Of a stretch of DNA of 64,000 nucleotides, positions 53,101 to 61,052 are shown in pieces. Below the pieces are notes generated by a model that had not been told where the DNA came from, ran no database searches, and was given only the letters and a program-made list of their open reading frames with translations. Origin of the DNA: an uncultured Mucilaginibacter sp. Its GTDB lineage: Bacteria > Bacteroidota > Bacteroidia > Sphingobacteriales > Sphingobacteriaceae. The translations under genes and the position numbers were made by a program. How positions within the stretch are numbered: position 1 is the first letter of the stretch; each line of letters starts with the position of its first letter. The stretch spans positions 5,634 to 69,633 of the forward strand of contig NZ_CAMLHX010000020.1 in assembly GCF_946479965.1 (NCBI RefSeq), given 5' to 3'.

Positions 53101-55003
53101 GATAACAGATGTAAACTCCCGGCTGGCTTTAAAAGCAACGGCCCTGGGGAAACCGGTGAGTAAAATACACGGATATATAACTAACGGGGATGGCAGCCAT
53201 ATAGCTAAATTTGAGACAAATAATAATGGAATTAGCGCGTTTAATTTAAAACCACTAAATAAGGGCAAATACCAGGCGGTAATTGAACTGGCTAACGGCG
53301 GCGAAAAACGCTTTGCTCTACCCCAATCGGTACAGCCCGGCATTGGGATGGCCATAACGCAAAATGAGGATAAAATTGTAGCTCGTTTTAACACAAGCAA
53401 TATAACCACCAAAACGCAATTGAGGCTTGTTGGCAAAGCAAACGGCCAGATACAATTTCAACAGGAAAAACAGGTAGAGTTAACGGGCGACAGCATAGTA
53501 ATACCAAAGTCGTCTTTACCACAAGGTATATTGCAATTTAGTCTGTATACAACTAATAATATACTTGTTGCGGATAGAATGGTTTACAACGGGGTGAACA
53601 GCCGGCAACTTAAAGTAAAGGTAGCTGCTAACAAAGCGACCTATAAGCCACATGACAAAGTTGACATAAGCATTGCTGTTATGGATGCCGACAGTATACC
53701 AATTAGCGGAAATTTTTCGGTTTCGGTAAATAATGAAGCTGATGAACCTCTGGTTGATCACAATAGCATATACAGCGACTTGCTGTTAAATAACAAGTTA
53801 ATTTATGATACAGGCAAATCAGATACTGAGCGTTATAGAGAACTTAATGATATGTTACTAACGCTAAGAGCGCAAACTGATTACAAAGTATCAATACCTC
53901 AGCAACAGGCAACCAGTCCTCCATCAGATACTTCCGCTGTTTTGCAGGGCCGGGTTTACACAAGCAAAGGCAAGCCCGCAGAGCCAAGCGTAATTGGTAT
54001 TTATTTTCCGGCAGGAGGCCCCGTTCTAACAACAGTTTCAGACAATAAGGGCAAGTTTAAATTCGACAACATTCCGGTTAAAAGAGGTGAGCCATTTTAT
54101 ATTGTTGCAAAGGAAAAGAACGGCAAAGAACTAAATGTTACCGTTGATAAATTTACACCGCCACCTATTACCGATGAAATAATGGCCGACACACTTATGG
54201 TTAGCAATGCTAACGAATACGCGGAATATGTTGCTAAAAGGATAGAGGATTTAAAAACCGGCAATATACTTGGTACCGAGCTTAGCGAGGTGTTGATAAA
54301 AGATAAGAAAAAGACGGAGCCTTCTGTAAAAGATTTGGTTCGGCGATCATCATCAAGCATCGGCTTAACTCCCGATCAGGTAATAACCTTTATTGACCTG
54401 TTAGATTGCGTGGCGCCAACATTGGGTGACTGCCTGGCAATGAAATTAAATAATGTGGCCGTCACAACTGATAATAGTGGCAGAAAGAGGCTAATTGCCA
54501 GAGGAAGGTCTACCAATCCAATGGCTGTTTTTGTTAATGGAATAGAGCGGCCGGACGCTCTTAATACTGTAGCGCCCTCTGAAATTGAAAGCATTGAAGT
54601 ATTAAAAGGAGCCAATGCCGCGGCTTATGGGTTAAGCAGTGGTAATGGCGTGGTTGTAATTACTACGAAAAAGGGTGGGATTGATTATTGGGCGTATGAA
54701 CAGGAGCATTATGTACCGGGCTCAACCAAAACAGCGCCGGTTAAACTTTACAGGTTTGAAAATGGATTTGATATAGCAAAGGATTTTTACGCGCCCGATT
54801 ATAACGCGATACTGGGAAGCATCATTGATAAATGGCGACCAACAATTTACTGGAACCCTAATGTTGTTACCGGCAGCAACGGCACAGCGCAGTTAAGCTA
54901 CTTTACCAACGGCGTACCAGGCACTTACCGGGTAACAATTGAGGGAATTGATGATTATGGCAGAATTGCAAGGCAGGTGTTTAGGTATACGGTTAGTGAG
55001 TAG
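50171..55003 (+). CDS. Giant cell-surface protein: duplicated CarboxypepD module, MG-like domains and TonB plug, no barrel
   Basis: 1610 aa, export signal at residues ~15-36. Two tandem modules of 398 residues each (start ~48 and ~446) share a CarboxypepD-regulatory domain (GRVLDETGEPLPGATVFIS / GRVIDEKGEPMPGATIFIT) and a ~300-residue module (YYGSMQHFFRAL / YYGSMRHFFKAL). Residues ~866-1230 are MG2/macroglobulin-like strands (MDRSWYLKGDTAWLKLYVVD). ~1257-1345 is another carboxypeptidase-regulatory domain, and ~1398-1500 is a TonB plug with GANAAAYGLSSGNGVVVITT. It closes with an Ig/MG-like segment and has no beta-barrel. Similar large plug-bearing proteins of Bacteroidetes are uncharacterised. 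Nearly identical DNA in both modules suggests recent duplication or gene conversion. Confidence 0.82.
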   Translation: MSIQYTNTVNYLRGPVIVAFWFICFILCASPSFANELIVDKAPHQMRADSTRFNISGRVLDETGEPLPGATVFISNSKWAASTDNKGMFKITEIPAGNYEVLVRMMGFSTFTKVFSITNRSVTINVTLNPDAIALSEAKIVAKPDGNRARYLKTFTEVFIGQSDNAKKSKILNSDVIRFQYIKATGTLTARSTDFIKVENAGLGYNIYYLLNSFAFNQRDQTFAYDGKIFFEELTGDEKKQTEWSKNRSLAYYGSMQHFFRALSAGTTDAEGFKVYKIADAELGQTPNYNSSGSARTGNIAINRINIDRSNLKPIKPDSLFKTVGFNKVLKIPLLVKNDDTTRFYVCYMNQREPTRFVSSGAHLNIPIQNGQVSRVFQLTDNIILNKNGTLNPQKNVLLEGFWGWHRVGDVLPEEFIPPAGVNTQKTLAKNTDLPMKQGPAEKIQADSTRFSFTGRVIDEKGEPMPGATIFITNTKWAASANSEGMFKLSGISPGTYEVLVRMMGFVTFTKAFSITDRSVTINVTLNQDAIALSEAKIVAKPDGNRARYLKIFTEAFIGQSDNGRKSRIINSDVIRFKNNEATNTLTARSTDLIKIENLGLGYNVYYLLNSSAINHQQISSSFAFDGKVFFEELKGDDKKQKEWSQNRSAAYYGSMRHFFKALYEGTTDAEGFKIYKLADSELGRPTKLNTREANAYIAGLMLNRVNINLASLKPVKPDSLYKVVNINKVLQLPILVKDGDTTRFYFCYTRKGEPSRFLNSGAHLNLPVPNAQISSLRQLGNDDVIINKNGTLTPQQNVINEGFWTWQRVGDVLPEEFIEQMQINKEPLAAYPLAQTGNVENIHIQMDRSWYLKGDTAWLKLYVVDANNRPSTDSKVCFIELIDANKRIIKNLRLPLNMGTAWGELALSDSLLKKGAYLLRAYTNNMLKNGNAFFYQTIRIADLNIATAKTRSATTKQLQTGSDSLTIRFFPEGGSLITDVNSRLALKATALGKPVSKIHGYITNGDGSHIAKFETNNNGISAFNLKPLNKGKYQAVIELANGGEKRFALPQSVQPGIGMAITQNEDKIVARFNTSNITTKTQLRLVGKANGQIQFQQEKQVELTGDSIVIPKSSLPQGILQFSLYTTNNILVADRMVYNGVNSRQLKVKVAANKATYKPHDKVDISIAVMDADSIPISGNFSVSVNNEADEPLVDHNSIYSDLLLNNKLIYDTGKSDTERYRELNDMLLTLRAQTDYKVSIPQQQATSPPSDTSAVLQGRVYTSKGKPAEPSVIGIYFPAGGPVLTTVSDNKGKFKFDNIPVKRGEPFYIVAKEKNGKELNVTVDKFTPPPITDEIMADTLMVSNANEYAEYVAKRIEDLKTGNILGTELSEVLIKDKKKTEPSVKDLVRRSSSSIGLTPDQVITFIDLLDCVAPTLGDCLAMKLNNVAVTTDNSGRKRLIARGRSTNPMAVFVNGIERPDALNTVAPSEIESIEVLKGANAAAYGLSSGNGVVVITTKKGGIDYWAYEQEHYVPGSTKTAPVKLYRFENGFDIAKDFYAPDYNAILGSIIDKWRPTIYWNPNVVTGSNGTAQLSYFTNGVPGTYRVTIEGIDDYGRIARQVFRYTVSE

Positions 55004-55035
55004 CTAAATATATCAGGACGGATCAAATCCGAGGC

Positions 55036-55345
55036 GATCCAAAGTGTTGCAAAAGCGATCCAAAGTGATCCAATGGCAAATTAGCTATTTTTTAAATAGC
55101 TGAAATACAATTAGTTAACTATTTCGTGGGTGATCCATTTTTGTTTAAAATTAGCAGCGCTAATCTTCTTACTTAAACGCTTAATTAACAGTAAATTACC
55201 TAAATACTTGCGAACATAATATTATAAAATGTGAATATAGTATTGTTTCAACTGTTTCATACGTTATATGTAACATATTAACAATCAATATATTACAAAT
55301 ATATCCGTTTTACTTATTTTATCTATTAAATCGATTTTGTGGATC
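55036..55345. repeat. Dispersed ~300-bp element, copy B (GATCCA type)
   Basis: Aligns with 6515-6815 in the same orientation. Shared core: CTGAAATACAATTAGTTA (55101-55118), the ATTATAAAATGTGAATA area at 55221 and CAACTGTTTCATACGTTA near 55250. GATCCA replaces most GTTTCA sites of copy A (55036, 55057, 55067, 55132) and its reverse complement TGGATC is at 55340-55345. No ORF inside. It fills the 55004-55359 gap. Confidence 0.75.
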
Positions 55346-55359
55346 ACCACGCAAATTGC

Positions 55360-56130
55360 CTATTTCTTTATAGATGCTATAAAAGCGGGTATCTTGTCGA
55401 GGTAGTTCTCCTCCCCTAACAGCTTAACAAACTTACTGCCTACAATGGCCCCGTTGGCGTATTCGCAGGCTTTATCAAACGATGCCTTGTCGGTAATACC
55501 AAAGCCTATAATGGTTGGATTGTTGAGTCCCATAGCCTTTACGCGCTTGTAATAATCCTCTATATTAACAGATACATTCAGGTTACCCCCTGTTATTGAT
55601 GATGACGATAGCAGGTAGATAAAGCTGTTGCTCAACTCGTCTATCTTACGGATGCGCTCAGCCGAAGTTTGCGGCGTTACCAGGAAGATATTGCTTAGGT
55701 TATTATCTTTAAAAAACCGGGCGTACATGTTTTCGTATTCGTACATAGGCAGGTCGGGTACAATTACGCCGTCTACGCCTACCTCGGCTGCTTTCTTGCA
55801 AAAGCGTTCTACACCATATTGCACAATAGGGTTTACATAACCCATTAACAATATCGGCATAGTAACCCGCTTGCGCAGATCCTTTAGCTGCTCAAACAAT
55901 ACATTAAGGGTCATGCCATTCTCTAATGCACGTTCTGAACTATGCTGAATGGTTGGCCCATCAGCAACGGGGTCAGAGTATGGAAAACCTATCTCTAAAA
56001 AGTCGGCACCAGCTTTTTCCAGGGCCTCGGCAATATCAAGGGTTGAATTAAGTTCAGGGTAACCCGCCGTGAAATAGATGGATAAAAGGTTATTGTTTTT
56101 CTCTTTAAAGAGTTGGTTTAAGCGGTTCAT
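55360..56130 (-). CDS. trpA: Tryptophan synthase alpha chain
   Basis: 256 aa from the ATG at 56130. The longer frame start (56148) encodes MNYELT from the intergenic repeat and is rejected. Catalyses the indole-glycerol-phosphate to indole step. FLEIGFPYSDPVADGPTIQ carries the catalytic Glu and Asp, GYVNPIVQYG and GGNLNVSVNIEDYY fit family loops, and the C-terminal TIIGFGITDKASF loop is present. Last gene of the trp operon, 92 bp after trpB. Confidence 0.93.
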   Translation of the reverse strand: MNRLNQLFKEKNNNLLSIYFTAGYPELNSTLDIAEALEKAGADFLEIGFPYSDPVADGPTIQHSSERALENGMTLNVLFEQLKDLRKRVTMPILLMGYVNPIVQYGVERFCKKAAEVGVDGVIVPDLPMYEYENMYARFFKDNNLSNIFLVTPQTSAERIRKIDELSNSFIYLLSSSSITGGNLNVSVNIEDYYKRVKAMGLNNPTIIGFGITDKASFDKACEYANGAIVGSKFVKLLGEENYLDKIPAFIASIKK

Positions 56131-56222
56131 TGTTAGTTCATAGTTCATGGTTAATAGTTCATGGTTATTGGTTGCTGTGCATTTTACTATGAACTATTAA
56201 CCATGAACCATGAACCACCAAC
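56131..56222. repeat. GAACTATTAACCAT-type inverted repeat
   Basis: Between trpB and trpA: TTCATGGTTAATAGTTCATG-type units at 56131-56171 face ATGAACTATTAACCATGAAC at 56191-56210 and further GAACCATGAACC units. The arms could form a hairpin. It contains an in-frame ATG that extends trpA falsely. Confidence 0.65.
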
Positions 56223-57404
56223 CTAATATCCAAAATGTTTAATATATGTGTCCAGGTCCTTATCTCCCCTGCCCGACAGGCAGATCACCACATTATCGTT
56301 TGCCTTAAAATGCATCTTCTCCAGCTGCGCCAGCGCGTGTGCAGACTCTATAGCGGGTATAATTCCTTCCAACTGGCAGCACAACAAGCCGGCCTGCAAA
56401 GCTTCGTCGTCGGTTACACTGGCGTATTGCGCACGTTTTATCTTATACAAATGAGCGTGCTGCGGACCAATACCGGGGTAATCCAAACCCGCTGATATAG
56501 AATAAGGTTCAACTACCTGCCCGTCGTCGGTTTGCATTAAAATGGTGCGGCTGCCGTGTAAAACGCCCTCGCGGCCCAAAAATGTTGTAGCTGCTGAGTG
56601 GCCGCTGTCTACTCCTTTGCCGGCAGCTTCAACAGCAATCAGTTGCACATTATCATCATCCAAAAAATGGTAGAACATACCCATAGCATTACTGCCGCCG
56701 CCAACGCAAGCCATAACATAGTGGGGTAATTCACTACCTGTATGTTCAAGCAACTGTTTTTTGGTTTCAAAAGATATGATAGACTGAAAGCGCGCCACCA
56801 TATCAGGGTAAGGGTATGGGCCCACCACAGACCCAATGATATAATGAGTATCAACCGGGTTAGCAATCCAGTCGCGCAGGGCCTCATTAGTGGCATCCTT
56901 AAGCGTTTTGCTGCCTGATGTAGCGGGTACAACCGTAGCGCCCAACATCTTCATACGAGACACATTAGGTGCCTGCCTTGCCATGTCTATCTCGCCCATG
57001 TACACAATGCATTCCAGCCCCATCAATGCGCAGACAGTGGCAGTTGCCACACCATGCTGGCCTGCGCCGGTCTCAGCTATAATACGTGTTTTACCGAGGC
57101 GTTTAGCCAAAAGTATTTGCCCGATGGCATTGTTTATCTTATGTGAGCCGGTATGGTTTAAGTCTTCTCTTTTTAGAAAGATATTGGCACCATACTTCTC
57201 TGAATACCGCTTTGCAAAATACAAAGGCGACGGCCTGCCTACATAGTCCTTTAGCAACTGGTCAAACTCCGTTCTAAAGGCAGGTTCGCTAATAATAGAT
57301 AAATATCGCTGCCGTAGTTCTTCTACGTTGGGGTAAAGCATTTCGGGCACATAGGCCCCGCCAAAATCGCCGTAGTAGCCCTGCTCGTTAACTCCGTATT
57401 TCAT
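56223..57404 (-). CDS. trpB: Tryptophan synthase beta chain
   Basis: 393-aa PLP enzyme that joins indole and serine. [12 protein letters not shown] at the N-terminus, the PLP lysine in [13 protein letters not shown], and the phosphate-binding [10 protein letters not shown] are all present. Full length. It overlaps the end of trpF by 17 bp, so translation is coupled. Confidence 0.95.
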   Translation of the reverse strand: MKYGVNEQGYYGDFGGAYVPEMLYPNVEELRQRYLSIISEPAFRTEFDQLLKDYVGRPSPLYFAKRYSEKYGANIFLKREDLNHTGSHKINNAIGQILLAKRLGKTRIIAETGAGQHGVATATVCALMGLECIVYMGEIDMARQAPNVSRMKMLGATVVPATSGSKTLKDATNEALRDWIANPVDTHYIIGSVVGPYPYPDMVARFQSIISFETKKQLLEHTGSELPHYVMACVGGGSNAMGMFYHFLDDDNVQLIAVEAAGKGVDSGHSAATTFLGREGVLHGSRTILMQTDDGQVVEPYSISAGLDYPGIGPQHAHLYKIKRAQYASVTDDEALQAGLLCCQLEGIIPAIESAHALAQLEKMHFKANDNVVICLSGRGDKDLDTYIKHFGY

Positions 57405-58029
57405 TAGTGGTATATTGTTTTATTAGGGCAAATGCCTTCTTTAGTTTCTCTATATCTTTCATTCCCGGCGATGTTTCAAAACGACTATTGAGGTCAACTC
57501 CATAAAACTGCGGATGTTTTATATTCCTTATTTCCTCCAAATTATCAAGGCTAAGACCCCCACTTAAAAAAAAGGGAACATCTAACTTGTAACTGTTTAA
57601 AATGCTCCAATTAAAAGTTTCGCCGGAGCCGCCATGCGCCGCTGTTTTGGTATCAAACAGGAAAAAATCAACGCTTCCAACGTAGTTTTCAAGCTGTTTA
57701 AAATCAAAATTTTCATCCACTCCGAGCGCCTTTAAAACTACAACTTTGTTTTTGAATGCTGCAGCAAAATCGGCACTTTCATTACCGTGTAATTGAATGG
57801 CGTTTAAGCCATATTTCTCTATAACCTGCTGTATGTTTTCCGCGCTCTCATTAACAAAAACCCCTGTCATTAAAATCGCTTTGGGCAGGGCTTCCAAACC
57901 GGCTTCATCAAGGTTACCCACATAGCGCGGTGAGCGATCATATCGTATAAGCCCGATATAATCCGGACCTAAAGCTGCTACCGCTTTTATATTTTCCGCA
58001 TCGCGTAAGCCACAAACCTTAATTTTCAT
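57388..58029 (-). CDS. trpF: Phosphoribosylanthranilate isomerase
   Basis: 213-aa TIM barrel, starting [17 protein letters not shown] with the catalytic Cys. [10 protein letters not shown] and [20 protein letters not shown] carry the general acid Asp, and [12 protein letters not shown] binds phosphate. It follows trpD without a gap. The next step, indole-glycerol-phosphate synthase (trpC), is not next to it. Confidence 0.93.
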   Translation of the reverse strand: MKIKVCGLRDAENIKAVAALGPDYIGLIRYDRSPRYVGNLDEAGLEALPKAILMTGVFVNESAENIQQVIEKYGLNAIQLHGNESADFAAAFKNKVVVLKALGVDENFDFKQLENYVGSVDFFLFDTKTAAHGGSGETFNWSILNSYKLDVPFFLSGGLSLDNLEEIRNIKHPQFYGVDLNSRFETSPGMKDIEKLKKAFALIKQYTTNEIRS

Positions 58030-59019
58030 TTAGCTGCCAATTAGTGTTTTGAAGCTTTTAAGTGCCTTGTGTTGCATAAGCGACTGCTCAGCCTCGTAAA
58101 AGCAATCGCCGAAGGAACTTAACGGTTTAATAGTTTTAATTGCAAGTGCCGCATTTACCAGAACAACATTGTTTTGCGCTTCGGTTCCTTCGCCTTTTAA
58201 TACTTTAGTAAATATCTCTGCCGATTCAGGCACATCGCTGCCTCCTGCAATTTGAGCGGGATCTAAACGGACGAAACCTAAACTCTCAGGCGAGAAAATC
58301 TTCTCTCCTTCCGGCGAAAAAGTTTTAAAATCGCAAGTGAGCGATACCTCATCGTAACCATCTATAGCGTTCAATATGGTATAACTCCTGTCAGAACGCT
58401 GATAGAGGTAGGCATACATACGCGCAAGTTCCAGGTTATACACCCCAACCAACTGGTTTTTCGGCATGGCAGGATTAACCATTGGCCCGAGCATATTAAA
58501 AAACGTTTTTACGCCTAACTCGCGCCTGATGGGGGCTACAGTTTTCATGGCCGGGTGAAAAAGCGGCGCATGTAAAAAACAGATATTTGCTCTGTCAGCA
58601 TTTCTTTTAAGCGTATCAATATCATTGGTAAATGTGTACCCCAGGTATTCCATAACATTGGACGAACCACAGCCAGATGACACACCATAGTTACCATGTT
58701 TAGCCACCTTATAACCCGCCCCTGCCACAATAAACGAAGCAAGGGTTGAAATATTAAATGTGTCCTTCCCGTCGCCGCCTGTGCCGCAAAGATCTATCAT
58801 TTCCAGTCCGCCCATATCCACGGGCAGACAAAGATCCAACATAGCATCACGGAAACCTTCTAACTCATTAACGGTGATGTTACGCATGCAATAGGCCGTC
58901 ATAAAGGCGGTAATTTGCGAGTTATTGTATTTACCCATTGATATGGCTGTCAATATCTCGCGCGCTTGCTCTTTACTGAAAGCCTTATTTTCAAAAAGAT
59001 AGTTTAATATCTGTTTCAT
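58030..59019 (-). CDS. trpD: Anthranilate phosphoribosyltransferase
   Basis: 329 aa. GTGGDGKDTFNISTLASFIVA (part) is the PRPP-binding signature. KHGNYGVSSGCGSSNVMEYLG and the ARPIRREL-like APIRRELGVKTFFNMLGP segment also fit the family. It is the first structural gene of the operon, 43 bp after the attenuator terminator. The usual neighbours trpE and trpG are not upstream. Confidence 0.94.
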   Translation of the reverse strand: MKQILNYLFENKAFSKEQAREILTAISMGKYNNSQITAFMTAYCMRNITVNELEGFRDAMLDLCLPVDMGGLEMIDLCGTGGDGKDTFNISTLASFIVAGAGYKVAKHGNYGVSSGCGSSNVMEYLGYTFTNDIDTLKRNADRANICFLHAPLFHPAMKTVAPIRRELGVKTFFNMLGPMVNPAMPKNQLVGVYNLELARMYAYLYQRSDRSYTILNAIDGYDEVSLTCDFKTFSPEGEKIFSPESLGFVRLDPAQIAGGSDVPESAEIFTKVLKGEGTEAQNNVVLVNAALAIKTIKPLSSFGDCFYEAEQSLMQHKALKSFKTLIGS

Positions 59020-59061
59020 TGTTAACTTTTAGGGGTATAGATTTAAAAATGACCTTTAAAC

Positions 59062-59123
59062 AAAAAAAGGGTTACCAAACTGGCAACCCTCACAATATAT
59101 TTATATATAACACGGATTTGCCC
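59062..59123 (-). promoter_or_regulatory. Trp transcription attenuator
   Basis: On the minus strand AGGGTTGCCA (59090-59081) pairs with TGGTAACCCT (59077-59068), followed by seven T. The segment GGGCAAATCC (59123-59114), overlapping the leader stop, can pair GGCAA with TTGCC of the first arm, plus weaker flanking pairs, giving an antiterminator. The arrangement fits ribosome stalling at the Trp codons. Confidence 0.82.
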
Positions 59124-59176
59124 TACGATCTCTCGTTAAGCCACCACCAGTTAATATTTAAATTCGTAACCTTCAT
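59123..59176 (-). CDS. trpL: Trp leader peptide (WWW)
   Basis: 17 aa MKVTNLNINWWWLNERS; three consecutive TGG codons (complement of 59141-59149) and a TAG stop at 59123-59125. Directly upstream of a terminator and trpD. Tandem Trp codons are the hallmark of trp leaders. Confidence 0.9.
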   Translation of the reverse strand: MKVTNLNINWWWLNERS

Positions 59177-59189
59177 TTTTAAACCGTCA

Positions 59190-59219
59190 CAAATATGAAA
59201 ATAGTTTTTTTAAAAACAA
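59190..59219 (-). promoter_or_regulatory. trp operon promoter
   Basis: Minus strand: TTG (59219-59217), 19 bases, CATATTTG (59197-59190). One base off TAnnTTTG. Predicted start is about 8 nt before the leader ATG. Confidence 0.6.
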
Positions 59220-59371
59220 TACGGTTTATTAAACATTTTTTTGCCACACATTTATTAAATAGATCATATTAATCTCATTTAATTATAATATTCTTATTAC
59301 AAAGGCCAAAATGATATGAATTTATTTAAAAATGATTGATTTTGTTGCTTTTTTATTGCTAAATTCGCAGT

Positions 59372-59767
59372 ATGCTGAAAAGATGGAGCATCATATTTCT
59401 TTCTGCATGGCTGATCAACTCAGTTATTTGGTTTCAAGTGCCTACAAGTCTTGTAGAACTTAATTCATCATGTACCGATACATCAGAACAATGTTTGTTA
59501 GAAATGAGTTCGCTGTTAAGCACAGCAGTCCATTTTTACGACGACCTTACCGAAGAGGAAGGCAACCATTCCCACAAAATAAAATACCACAACCACTTTG
59601 TATTTAACCGGATCACATCCTCGGCTATATTGGTTCCTACTCAACAGCTATTTTCTTTTTGTAATACTATACCTACTACTATAAAGCTTTACCGTAGTAA
59701 ATACCATACGGTAAGCCACTTTTTGCCAAGTTACTACAACTTTTTGTTCAGGCTAAGTCCGTTCTGA
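59372..59767 (+). CDS. Small exported protein of unknown function upstream of RND genes
   Basis: 131 aa, not recognised. An N-terminal hydrophobic helix (RWSIIFLSAWLINSVIWF) is a signal or anchor. Two Cys follow (SSCTDTSEQCLLE), a His/Asp/Glu-rich middle (HFYDDLTEEEGNHSHKIKYHNHF) could bind metal, and a C-terminal aromatic-rich end SYYNFLFRLSPF resembles a beta strand. It starts 97 bp before the efflux genes on the same strand and may be regulated with them. Confidence 0.6.
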   Translation: MLKRWSIIFLSAWLINSVIWFQVPTSLVELNSSCTDTSEQCLLEMSSLLSTAVHFYDDLTEEEGNHSHKIKYHNHFVFNRITSSAILVPTQQLFSFCNTIPTTIKLYRSKYHTVSHFLPSYYNFLFRLSPF

Positions 59768-59863
59768 TTTAGCAATTTATTTCGCTAACGCATTACGCGT
59801 TTTTTTATTCGTGATATCTGCACGTAGCTGATATCAAATTACATAGCTTAATATCACAACATC

Positions 59864-61000
59864 ATGGCAACGATAAGATCAGTATATAGATGGCTATTAG
59901 TTATAACTGTACCGGTTTACATAACGGGGTGCACGGCTAATAGTCAGGACAATAAGGAACAAACACAAACAATTAAACAGCTACCGGTGGTTACCCTAAC
60001 CGCCCGTGATACCGTTTTAGAAACCCCATATGTGGCAGACATACAAGCCATTCGTAACGTAGAAATAAGAGCCCGCGTTAAAGGCTTTCTTGAAAAGATT
60101 TATGTAGACGAGGGCAAATCTGTTACAAAAGGTCAGCTCCTTTTTAAAATAAGCGACGAGGAATACCGCGTTATGCTAAGCAAGGCAAAAGCTGCATTAA
60201 GCAACGCCATAGCTGCCGCCCGGGCAACAGAAGTAGACGCTGAACGCATTAAATTACTGGTTGATAAAAAGGTTATTTCTAAGTCGGAGCTTGAAGTGGC
60301 TCTTGCCAGATTAAGTGCTGACAAAGCGACAATTGAAGAGGCTAGATCATCTGTACAGAGTGCCGAAAACCATTTGGCTTATACCAATATCCGCGCGCCT
60401 TTTGATGGTATAGTAGATAGAATACCGCTTAAAGCAGGAAGTTTAATAGACGAAGGAACATTACTTACAGACGTTTCTGACATTTCTGCAATGTATGCTT
60501 ACTTCAGTTTCCCGGAGAATGAATACCTGAGATATCAGCGTGCTGAAAGAAAAAAGGTGTCGGATACTAATGTAAAACTGGTGCTTTCTGACGGCAGTGC
60601 ATACCAGCAACCCGGAAAGATAGAAACTGTTGAAGGACAAATTGAGCAATCAACCGGATCTATTGATTTCAGAGCAAAATTCCCCAACCCGAACAGGTTG
60701 CTACGCCATGGCGCTACCGGCAAGCTGTATATTTCATCAAACGTTGATTCCGTAATATTAGTTCCGCAACAGTCTGTATTTGATGTACAAGACAAGAGCT
60801 ACGTGTATGTAGTAGATAAAAATAACATGCTGCACATGCAGAGTATTGCACCTGTTACCCGCCTTGCCCATTATTATGTAGTGAAAGACGGGCTTAAACA
60901 CGGTGACAAAATCGTGTATGAAGGCACACAAAACGCGCGCGATGGTATGGTAATACAACCGACCAATGCGTCAGCCGGAAAAAAACTGGCTATGAAATAG
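59864..61000 (+). CDS. RND efflux periplasmic adaptor (membrane fusion protein)
   Basis: 378-aa AcrA/MexA-type lipoprotein (lipobox YITGC, Cys 23). Barrel-sandwich half motifs RNVEIRARVKGFLEKIYVDEG and LAYTNIRAPFDGIVDRIPLK flank a helical hairpin (residues ~95-165). The beta-barrel (YFSFPENEYLRYQ) and the membrane-proximal domain (ILVPQQSVFDVQDKSYVYVV) are present. It bridges the inner-membrane pump to an outer-membrane channel. 52 bp before the permease; the outer-membrane factor must lie beyond the window. Confidence 0.92.
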   Translation: MATIRSVYRWLLVITVPVYITGCTANSQDNKEQTQTIKQLPVVTLTARDTVLETPYVADIQAIRNVEIRARVKGFLEKIYVDEGKSVTKGQLLFKISDEEYRVMLSKAKAALSNAIAAARATEVDAERIKLLVDKKVISKSELEVALARLSADKATIEEARSSVQSAENHLAYTNIRAPFDGIVDRIPLKAGSLIDEGTLLTDVSDISAMYAYFSFPENEYLRYQRAERKKVSDTNVKLVLSDGSAYQQPGKIETVEGQIEQSTGSIDFRAKFPNPNRLLRHGATGKLYISSNVDSVILVPQQSVFDVQDKSYVYVVDKNNMLHMQSIAPVTRLAHYYVVKDGLKHGDKIVYEGTQNARDGMVIQPTNASAGKKLAMK

Positions 61001-61052
61001 ATACAGCTCTTTAAGACTGTTATTCTTTATTTTTTTATCTAACTACTACCTT

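Noticed and set aside
52975..53436. 153-aa minus-strand open frame inside the 1610-aa gene
   Set aside because: Antisense shadow with low-complexity composition; the plus-strand protein is continuous across it.
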